A stretch of 64,000 bases of DNA from assembly GCF_019266065.1 (NCBI RefSeq), contig NZ_LPNR01000118.1, forward strand, positions 43,614 through 107,613, in the 5' to 3' direction. Source of the DNA: Nocardia sp. MH4 (GTDB lineage Bacteria; Actinomycetota; Actinomycetes; Mycobacteriales; Mycobacteriaceae). The position numbers and the translations under genes were made by a program. Below, one piece after another: positions 58,073 to 64,000 of this stretch (positions are counted from its first letter, which is position 1; the number at the start of each line of letters is the position of its first letter). The notes under the pieces are model-generated. The model was not told the origin of the DNA. It ran no database searches and saw only the letters and a list, made by a program, of their open reading frames with translations.

Positions 58073-59151
58073 GACTGGGCTCCTTCGGCGAGGTAGGCCG
58101 AGAGCTGCTGTGCCTCTTCGGTGATCAGGGGGTGCTCGGTCGCGTAGACGTGGTCGAACATGCGCTCGGGGTCGGGATCGGGCATCTCCAGCGTCGCGGT
58201 GCGCACACGGCGGGCGACGTCGTCGGCGGTGGCGGCCACCTGGCGGGCGAACTCCGGGTCGAGGTGGCCCTCGCGGTCGAGCAGCAGGCGGATGCGCTCG
58301 ATCGGGTCGCGGTGTTCCCAGTACTCGGTGTCGGCGGCGGTGCGGTAGCGCGACGGGTCGTCGGCGGTGGTGTGCGGGCCCATCCGGTAGGTCATCGCCT
58401 CGATGAAGGTGGGGCCGCCGCCGGTGCGGGCCCGCTCCACCGCCTGGCGGGTGACGGCGAGGACCGCCAGCACATCGTTGCCGTCGACCTGCACGCCCGG
58501 GATGCCGTAGCCGTCGGCCCGGCGCACCAGCGGCACGTGGCTCTGCACCGTCACCGGTTCGCTGATCGCCCACTGGTTGTTCTGGCAGAAGAAGACCACC
58601 GGCGCGCTCCAGGTCGCGGCGAAGCCGAGCGCTTCGGCGATGTCGCCCTGGCTGGTCGCGCCGTCACCGAAGTAGGCGATGGTGGCGATGTCGGCGCCGT
58701 CGAGGTGGGCGGCGTAGGCGTAGCCGGTGGCGTGCAGCCCCTGGGAGCCGACGACGATGTTGGCGTTGGTCATGTTGACCGTGTCCGGGTCCCAGCAGTG
58801 ATGGGCGACGCCGCGCCACAGGGTGGTCAGCTGTTCGGGCGCGACACCGCGGACGTAGGCCACCGCGGTCTCGCGGTAGGAGCAGAACACGTAGTCGTCG
58901 GGGTGCAGGGCATGCGCCGAGCCCACCTGGGCGGCCTCCTGGCCGAGCAGCGGGGGCCACAGGCCGAGCTGTCCCTGGCGTTGCAGGGCGGTAGCCTCGA
59001 CGTCGATCCGGCGGGTCACGACCAGGTCCTCGTAGAGCTGCCGCAACCGTCCGGCATCGATGTCGGCGACCAGCGCGGCGTGTTCGCGATCGAACACGCG
59101 CCTGCCGTCCGGCTGAACCAACTGGACCGGGTAGGTCTGCTTCTCCGACAT
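58069..59151 (-). CDS. bkdA: Branched-chain 2-oxoacid dehydrogenase E1 alpha
   Basis: 360-aa thiamine-diphosphate-binding subunit; motif from GDGATSQGDIAEAL to FFCQNNQWAIS gives the Mg-TPP site, and YRMGPHTTADDPSRYR is the conserved phosphorylation-loop region. Start ATG 59151 with GAGGAGG upstream; a longer frame upstream is unlikely. First gene of bkdA-bkdB-bkdC, each overlapping the next by four bases, divergent from an Lrp-type regulator. An E3 gene is not in the window. Confidence 0.94.
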   Translation of the reverse strand: MSEKQTYPVQLVQPDGRRVFDREHAALVADIDAGRLRQLYEDLVVTRRIDVEATALQRQGQLGLWPPLLGQEAAQVGSAHALHPDDYVFCSYRETAVAYVRGVAPEQLTTLWRGVAHHCWDPDTVNMTNANIVVGSQGLHATGYAYAAHLDGADIATIAYFGDGATSQGDIAEALGFAATWSAPVVFFCQNNQWAISEPVTVQSHVPLVRRADGYGIPGVQVDGNDVLAVLAVTRQAVERARTGGGPTFIEAMTYRMGPHTTADDPSRYRTAADTEYWEHRDPIERIRLLLDREGHLDPEFARQVAATADDVARRVRTATLEMPDPDPERMFDHVYATEHPLITEEAQQLSAYLAEGAQS

Positions 59152-59204
59152 CGAGATCGCCTCCTCACCACCGCGCCTTGTGGGCCGATGCAAGTACGAC
59201 AATC

Positions 59205-59230
59205 GCTGAGTGCGATGTGTATCACTCAGC
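59205..59230. promoter_or_regulatory. Candidate Lrp-type operator between bkdA and its regulator
   Basis: Perfect 8-bp inverted repeat GCTGAGTG (59205-59212) and CACTCAGC (59223-59230) with a 10-bp spacer, in the 170-bp divergent region. The position fits control of bkdABC and autoregulation by the adjacent Lrp-type protein. Confidence 0.55.
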
Positions 59231-59321
59231 ATCCACGATAAAGCCGACTGCGCAAGCGACCGACACGGCAATGAGCAGAATGCATGGTCTGGACCCGTCG
59301 CGCGCTGTCATACTGCGTCGT

Positions 59322-59816
59322 ATGACAAGTCGCGAACCCGACGCCGTGACACTGGACGCCACCGACGCGCGGCTGCTGCGCGAGCTGATCGCCAATCCCC
59401 GGGCCACCGGCGTCGAGCTGGCCGCCCGCCTCGGCTTGTCCCGCAATACCGTCCAGGCCCGGCTGGCCCGCTGGGACAACGGCGGCGTGCTGGGCAGCTT
59501 CGAGCGACGCGTCGAGCCCCGCGCTCTCGGCTACCCGCTGGCGGCCTTCGTCGCGGTGGTCGTCGACCAGCATCAACTCGACTCCGTCGTCGACGAACTC
59601 GCCGACGTCCCCGAGGTCACCGAGGTCTGCGGCATGACCGGCTCCACCGACCTCACCGTCCGTATCGTCGCCCGCGACGCCGACGACCTCTACCGCATCG
59701 CCGGCCGGATCCTCAAGATCCCCGGCGTGGAACGCACCAACATGGCCCTGGTGATGCGCGAACTCGTCGGCCCCCGCACCGCCCCCCTCCTCGACCGCCT
59801 CGCCGGGCCGAACTGA
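59322..59816 (+). CDS. Lrp/AsnC family transcriptional regulator (BkdR-like)
   Basis: 164-aa regulator. N-terminal AsnC-type helix-turn-helix (LDATDARLLRELIANPRATGVELAARLGLSRNTVQARL, about 11-48) and C-terminal RAM ligand-binding domain (VTEVCGMTGSTDLTVRIVARDADDL, about 100-125). Divergent from bkdABC, as in many actinobacteria and pseudomonads, where branched amino acids are the signal. Start ATG 59322 agrees with family length. Confidence 0.92.
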   Translation: MTSREPDAVTLDATDARLLRELIANPRATGVELAARLGLSRNTVQARLARWDNGGVLGSFERRVEPRALGYPLAAFVAVVVDQHQLDSVVDELADVPEVTEVCGMTGSTDLTVRIVARDADDLYRIAGRILKIPGVERTNMALVMRELVGPRTAPLLDRLAGPN

Positions 59817-59873
59817 GAGCCGTCGGCGGTGCGCCGCCCTGTGCCGATCGTGTTGCCCAGCGCGGTGTCGGCC

Positions 59874-61076
59874 CTACGTGCCGGACGGCAGGAAGCGGCG
59901 GACGAGGAGACCGGCCAGGAGGGCCCAGAAGGCTCCGCCGATGCCGAAGAAAGTGGTGCCGGAGGCGGCTACCAGGAAGGTGACCAGGCCGGACATGCGG
60001 TGGTCGGGGTCGGTGAGGGCGCCGGTGAGGGCGGCGGCGAGGGTAGCGAGCAGCGCCAGGCCCGCCACGGTTTCCAGGGTGCCTGCCGGGGCGGCGGCGA
60101 TCAGGGTGACCAGGGCGGCCGAGGCGAGGCCGAGGATCAGGTAGGCGGCGCCCGCGGTGGCGGCGGCGATCCAGCGGCGTTTCGGGTCGGGGCTCGCGGC
60201 GGGGGCGGCGGACAGCGCGGCGCTGATGGCGGCGAGGTTGATCGCGTGGCCGCCCGCGGCGGCGCCGGCGATGGTGCCGATGCCCGTGACGAGCATCGAC
60301 GCGCGCCAGGGCACCTGGTAGTCGAACGAGCGCATCACCGCGACGCCGGGAATGTTCTGCGAGGCCATCGTGACGATGTAGAGCGGCACCGCGATGCCGA
60401 CGATCGCCTGCCAATGCCAGTGCGGCGCCGTCCATTCCACGGTCGGGACCATCGCGGCGAGATCGAGGTGCCGGTCGCGGACCGCGATGTCGACGCCGGT
60501 GCCGATCGCCGCGGTGGCGAAGGCCACCAGCACCGCCCACTTCGGCGCGTACCGCTGCAGCACCAGCCACACCAGGATGACCGGCACGACCACGGCGGGG
60601 GAGGTGTGCAGCGCCTTGACCGGCGCCAAGCACAGCGGGACGAGTACTCCGGCGAGCATCGCCTGCGCGATCGGCACCGGGATCGCCGCCACCAGCGACC
60701 CGAGCCGCTGCCACAGCCCGGTGATGACGATGAGCACGCCGGTCACCGCGAACGCCGCGACCGCGCCGGGCCAGCCGCCGGCCACCAGCCCGGTGCTCGC
60801 CAGCAGCGCCGCGCCCGGCGTCGACCAGGCCAGCGTGATCGGGATCCGGTACCGGAAACTGAGCAGCAGAATGCCGATGCCCTGCGTGAAGCACAGGATC
60901 ATCAGCCCGGATGCCGCCTGCGCCGGGCTCGCGCCCACCGCCCGCAAACCGCTGAGCACCACCGCGAACGAACTGGTGAACCCGACCAGTGCGGTGATCG
61001 CGCCCGCGCCGAGCGGTTGCGCGATTCCGGCCCGAGGTTCGGTGACCTCATCGGGCGTGGTGGTGACCTGCGACAT
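59874..61076 (-). CDS. BenE-type benzoate/H+ symporter
   Basis: 400-aa membrane protein with 10-12 helices, BenE family (LVGFTSSFAVVLSGLRAVGASPAQAASGL, LAWSTPGAALLA, SQNIPGVAVMRSFDYQVP, GGHAINLAAISAAL). Such proteins import benzoate or related aromatics with protons. The start is at ATG 61076; the upstream open frame overlaps unrelated sequence. No aromatic-degradation gene adjoins it, so the true substrate is uncertain. Convergent with the Lrp regulator gene. Confidence 0.88.
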   Translation of the reverse strand: MSQVTTTPDEVTEPRAGIAQPLGAGAITALVGFTSSFAVVLSGLRAVGASPAQAASGLMILCFTQGIGILLLSFRYRIPITLAWSTPGAALLASTGLVAGGWPGAVAAFAVTGVLIVITGLWQRLGSLVAAIPVPIAQAMLAGVLVPLCLAPVKALHTSPAVVVPVILVWLVLQRYAPKWAVLVAFATAAIGTGVDIAVRDRHLDLAAMVPTVEWTAPHWHWQAIVGIAVPLYIVTMASQNIPGVAVMRSFDYQVPWRASMLVTGIGTIAGAAAGGHAINLAAISAALSAAPAASPDPKRRWIAAATAGAAYLILGLASAALVTLIAAAPAGTLETVAGLALLATLAAALTGALTDPDHRMSGLVTFLVAASGTTFFGIGGAFWALLAGLLVRRFLPSGT

Positions 61077-61347
61077 TGTCCCGATATTGCCGGTCGGTGC
61101 TGCCGCTGTCGCCTGCCAGTACCGGGAAAGTGGCCTGATCTGCGGTCGGCGCCGGGCAGTCCAGTTCGTGCCGGCAGGCGGTCGAGGATGGACCATGTCG
61201 GCGCGTCGCCGCAGTCGGTTCACCCGGCCGGTGGCCGGATTCGTCGGTCGAGCCGAGGTCGCGGCCATGTTCGGCACCGGTGAACCGCCCGCTCTGCGTA
61301 GGGTGGCGACGGGGGATTCGCAGGTACGACCGTGGTGAGGAGTGGCA

Positions 61348-62166
61348 GTGGGCGCGGTATTGATCTCCCCGGAGGAGCTCCGGGAAGAGCTGGCGGACAA
61401 CAACATCCACCTGCTCGATGTGCGGTGGGCGCTCGGTGATCCGAACGGCCCGCAGCATTATCTCGACGGGCACATCCCGGGCGCGGTCTTCGTCGACCTG
61501 GAGACCGAACTCGCCGCCGCGCCCTCGCCCGCGCGCGGCCGTCACCCGCTCCCCGATCCGGGCACCTTCGAAAAGTGCGCGCGCAGTTGGGGACTGGGCG
61601 ACGGTGAACCGGTGGTGGTCTACGACGCGACCGGCGGCATGGCCGCGGCCAGGGCCTGGTGGCTGCTGCGCTGGGCCGGGGTCGCCGACGTCCGCATCCT
61701 CGACGGCGGCCTGCCCGCCTGGACCGCCGCCGACGGCGAGCTCGCCACCGGCGCCGAGCCGGACCCGGCCACCGGTGACCTGGTGGTCCGTCCCGGTGCT
61801 CTGCCGGTGATCGACGCCGACGCCGCGGCGGGCTGGTCCGGCGTGCTCCTCGATGCCCGCGCGGGCGAACGCTATCGCGGTGAGGTGGAGCCGGTCGATC
61901 CGCAGGCCGGGCACATCCCCGGCGCGGTGAGCGCCCCGACCGCCGACAACCTCGACGACACCGGACGTTTCCACCCCGCCGACACCCTGCGCGCCCGCTT
62001 CGCCGCGTTCGGGGACGGCCCGGTCGCCGTGTACTGCGGCTCCGGCGTCACCGCCGCGCACCAGATCGCGGCCCTCGCCGTGGCGGGCATCCCGGCCGCG
62101 CTGTATCCGGGCTCCTGGTCGCAATGGTCCAACGACCCGAAGCGCCCGGTCGCGACGGGAGCCTAG
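61348..62166 (+). CDS. Sulfurtransferase with two rhodanese domains (thiosulfate/3-mercaptopyruvate type)
   Basis: 272-aa enzyme with two tandem rhodanese domains. The first is catalytically silent (HLLDVRWALGDPN, YDATGGMAAARAWW). The second has the active-site loop YCGSGVTAAH with nucleophile Cys230. The CGSGVT loop is the form typical of mercaptopyruvate sulfurtransferases, whereas CRKGVT marks thiosulfate enzymes. GTG 61348 is preferred because GAGGAG (61336-61341) fits it but not the earlier GTG at 61342. Confidence 0.93.
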   Translation: MGAVLISPEELREELADNNIHLLDVRWALGDPNGPQHYLDGHIPGAVFVDLETELAAAPSPARGRHPLPDPGTFEKCARSWGLGDGEPVVVYDATGGMAAARAWWLLRWAGVADVRILDGGLPAWTAADGELATGAEPDPATGDLVVRPGALPVIDADAAAGWSGVLLDARAGERYRGEVEPVDPQAGHIPGAVSAPTADNLDDTGRFHPADTLRARFAAFGDGPVAVYCGSGVTAAHQIAALAVAGIPAALYPGSWSQWSNDPKRPVATGA

Positions 62167-62271
62167 GCCAGGCCGGAAGGTCGAGCGGGCGCCTCGCGCG
62201 CCGCGCTCGCGGACCCGCGCTCGCCGGCGCACCGGTGGACGGCTGATCGCGGCAGTCGCCGTCACCGGGGC

Positions 62272-62958
62272 TCAGGGGCAGCCGCGGGCGATGTCGTGGA
62301 GGGCGGCGTTGTCGGCGGCGGTGATCGGGAGGTCGTAGTCGACGGCGACCGTGAGGTACTTCGCGGCGTAGAAGCAGTGGTTGGCGCGGGCCGGGGGGAG
62401 CCAGTCGGCCGGGGTGTCGTCGCCCTTGGACTGGTTGGTGGTGGCCCCGGTGGCCAGCAGGTTCACCGACAGGTCGTTGGCGAAGCGCAGGCGCTGGGCG
62501 GGCGGCCAGCCGGCCGCGCCCATGTCCCAGGCGGCGGCCAGCGGGTAGACATGGTCGATCTGCACCCGGCCGCCGTCGGACTTGCGGAAGGTGATGTCGG
62601 CGCCGGTGTAGGGGTCGGTGAGCACGCCCTCGACGACGACGCAGCGGCCGCGCAGCACCACCTCGCGCAGCTGTCCGGCGAGGACGTTGTTGCGCGTATC
62701 GCAGCCGTCGTGGCCGCCCGGTGCGTCGGTGTCGTCGGACCAGGCGGTGCCGAACACGCACGCCTGGCCCGCCTTGCAGCCGCGTTCGTAGCCGCCGGGA
62801 CGGGGGCGGGCCGCGATCACCCGCACCCGCTCGAGCAGCGCGGTCACCTCGGCACGCGTCGGACTCCCGGGTGCCGGGGTGACCGGTTCATCCGGGGTGA
62901 GAACGCCACAGCCCGCGACCGCGAGCACCATCACCAGCAGCCGCGCCCATGTCCACAT
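62272..62958 (-). CDS. Secreted HNH-type nuclease-like lipoprotein (DUF1524/GmrSD C-terminal-like)
   Basis: 228-aa exported lipoprotein; lipobox VAGC with Cys17 after a hydrophobic signal. The mature part shows the HNH/beta-beta-alpha-metal nuclease layout common in secreted actinobacterial proteins: QIDHVYPLAAAWDMGA (metal and catalytic His), RFANDLSVNLLATGATTNQSKGDDTPADWLPP, then HCFYAAKYLTV. Four Cys before the core probably form disulfides. Predicted role is extracellular DNA or RNA cleavage, perhaps for nutrient recovery or competition. Tail-to-tail with the sulfurtransferase gene. Confidence 0.88.
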   Translation of the reverse strand: MWTWARLLVMVLAVAGCGVLTPDEPVTPAPGSPTRAEVTALLERVRVIAARPRPGGYERGCKAGQACVFGTAWSDDTDAPGGHDGCDTRNNVLAGQLREVVLRGRCVVVEGVLTDPYTGADITFRKSDGGRVQIDHVYPLAAAWDMGAAGWPPAQRLRFANDLSVNLLATGATTNQSKGDDTPADWLPPARANHCFYAAKYLTVAVDYDLPITAADNAALHDIARGCP

Positions 62959-63003
62959 ACCTGCAGGTTGTAGCCGGAGGCACCGACAACAACCCGCGCG
63001 GGC

Positions 63004-63366
63004 TCACAACCAGGCGCGGGCGAGGATGTCGTCGGCGGCTACTTCGCTGGAGTTCGGCGGGAATCGCGTCGCCGCGATCGAGGACACGTGTGTGCCGTCG
63101 TGGCCGACCAGCCAGGATCCGCCACGGTCCTCGCATTCGGCGATCTTGGCGAACACGGTCAACAGGAAGGTGATCGACTCGCGCGGATCGGCCGTGTGGG
63201 CCAGACGCTGGGATTCGCCAGGTCTGGACAGGTCGAGCCACACCCCGGATTGGCCGTCCAGGCGCATGCCGACGATCTTTCCGGTGTCGATGAAAGTGAA
63301 TTTGCGCCGTTCCCACGGGGTTGTCGGGGTATAGCTCTGCTCGAGAACCTGGAGCAGAATCGTCAT
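63004..63366 (-). CDS. Orphan small protein
   Basis: 120-aa soluble protein, not recognised. Two-part sequence: a beta-rich N-terminal half (RRKFTFIDTGKIVGMRLDG, SGVWLDLSRPGESQRL) and a C-terminal helix plus strands (ITFLLTVFAKIAECEDRGGSWLVGHDG). No signal peptide. Start at ATG 63366 (MTILLQVL). Divergent from the helicase gene; about 200 bp between them hold nothing else that I recognise. Confidence 0.65.
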   Translation of the reverse strand: MTILLQVLEQSYTPTTPWERRKFTFIDTGKIVGMRLDGQSGVWLDLSRPGESQRLAHTADPRESITFLLTVFAKIAECEDRGGSWLVGHDGTHVSSIAATRFPPNSSEVAADDILARAWL

Positions 63367-63566
63367 CACTGCCCTCCGCACGCATACAAGGGGTTCATCG
63401 GCCGAGCCGGAGCGAGCCCGGTTCGCCTGGGTCGTTATGTAGTTGTCGCCGGTGGATGGTCCGGCCCGTGACCAGGGGATATCCAAGTATGTTCCGGGAT
63501 CGGCGAGAAATCCAGGGGGAGGAGCCGCCGCGCCGGTTGTCGGTGCCGACTGCTTGGATGGAACCC

Positions 63567-64000
63567 ATGCTGCACGGTCTGTGGTCCCCCGGGTCGGGCC
63601 TGCTGCTGTGGCACGACGGGGCGCCGGTGGCCGTCGGCTCGGTGCTGGGCGACATCCTCGAACGCGCCAGGTTCCGGCATCGCGCCGAGGTGCTCGTCGT
63701 CGATGCCGCGGGACGGCCCGATACCGCCGAGGTGCGCGCCCACGCGCTCGCGCCGCCCACGGCGGCCGTCGTGCTGCGCAGCAGACTCGGGCGCGAGCAC
63801 ATCGCCGGCGATCTGCGGTTCCTCGGGCATGTCGCCCGTGGCGTCGAACGATGGGTGCGGGCGGGCCGGGTGGTGCCGCAGGTCGAGCGGGCCGACGGCC
63901 AGTGGTGGGTGCGCTGGCGGCTGGTCGGCGGGCAGCGGCAGCGGGCGTGGCTGGCCGAGCTGGCCGCCGCGATGCCCGCCGCGCTGCGCGTGGCCGGGTC
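63567..64000 (+). CDS. helZ: SNF2-family DNA helicase, N-terminal part (3' end outside window)
   Basis: 144 residues visible, no stop before the window end. The opening MLHGLWSPGSGLLLWHDG and the FLGHVARGVERWVRAGRVVPQVERADGQWWVRW block match the N-terminus of actinobacterial HelZ-like SNF2/DEAD helicases. The helicase motifs themselves would lie beyond the window. An in-frame ATG at 63558 is an alternative start. Probably ATP-dependent DNA or nucleoprotein remodelling. Confidence 0.82.
   Translation, partial: MLHGLWSPGSGLLLWHDGAPVAVGSVLGDILERARFRHRAEVLVVDAAGRPDTAEVRAHALAPPTAAVVLRSRLGREHIAGDLRFLGHVARGVERWVRAGRVVPQVERADGQWWVRWRLVGGQRQRAWLAELAAAMPAALRVAG

Noticed and set aside
59824..59839. GGCGG/CCGCC mini hairpin between the Lrp and BenE genes as a terminator
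   Set aside because: Only 5 bp, which is expected by chance at this GC content.

Overview
This 64 kb window comes from a very GC-rich actinobacterium. The likeliest home is a mycolate-type Corynebacteriales genome such as Nocardia, with Rhodococcus as the alternative. Supporting signs are IdeR/DmdR-type iron boxes, a mycothiol-dependent (maleylpyruvate isomerase-like) enzyme, the split pntAA-pntAB-pntB transhydrogenase, a HelZ-like SNF2 helicase, many GTG starts and many ATGA or TGATG gene overlaps. I saw no rRNA, tRNA, insertion sequence, phage or CRISPR locus. Genus assignment is inference.

Layout. (1) 1-11380: 3' part of a very large NRPS gene, visible order (A)-PCP-E-C-A-PCP-C-A-PCP-C-PCP-TE, with a low-complexity insertion inside one A domain and a last module without an A domain. 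(2) 11377-16231: housekeeping and orphan genes (GNAT, FAD-linked oxidase, small orphan, GtrA, S51 peptidase, mycothiol-dependent enzyme, HIT protein). (3) 16639-19498: pntAA-pntAB-pntB, ending in a 16-bp hairpin. (4) 19562-20305: orphan gene. (5) 20470-41928: a complete-looking catecholate siderophore island. (6) 42001-54217: accessory genes, including a frameshifted kinase-like gene, two MFS exporters, a DUF5925-type AAA ATPase, a TetR regulator divergent from an unusual OYE-nitroreductase fusion, an AraC/NmrA-like pair, and SDR and thioesterase genes. (7) 54302-59816: a purine/uracil permease, the bkdABC branched-chain 2-oxoacid dehydrogenase operon and a divergent Lrp-type regulator. (8) 59874-64000: BenE-type transporter, sulfurtransferase, secreted HNH lipoprotein, an orphan, and the start of a SNF2 helicase.

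Siderophore island. entA-entC-entB (32944 down to 30271) make 2,3-dihydroxybenzoate (DHB). EntE (32975-34690, divergent) activates DHB and loads it on a stand-alone aryl carrier protein (34731-34946). A 2866-residue NRPS, C-A-PCP-E-C-A-PCP-TE (30106 down to 21506), should extend it. The architecture matches the vanchrobactin/chrysobactin type synthetases, so the predicted product is DHB-D-(probably basic)-X, released or oligomerised by the TE. A second operon (40972 down to 34731) encodes FepD/FepG permeases, FepC ATPase, a FepB-like lipoprotein, an EntS-like MFS exporter, a siderophore-interacting flavoprotein and the carrier protein. A second FepB-like lipoprotein follows the NRPS. Four near-consensus iron boxes (30187, 32944, 41009, 41034) cover every promoter of the island. 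One of them also lies inside a good promoter for a secreted, glycine-zipper-rich protein of unknown function (41129-41848), which I consider the best candidate for undescribed biology here.
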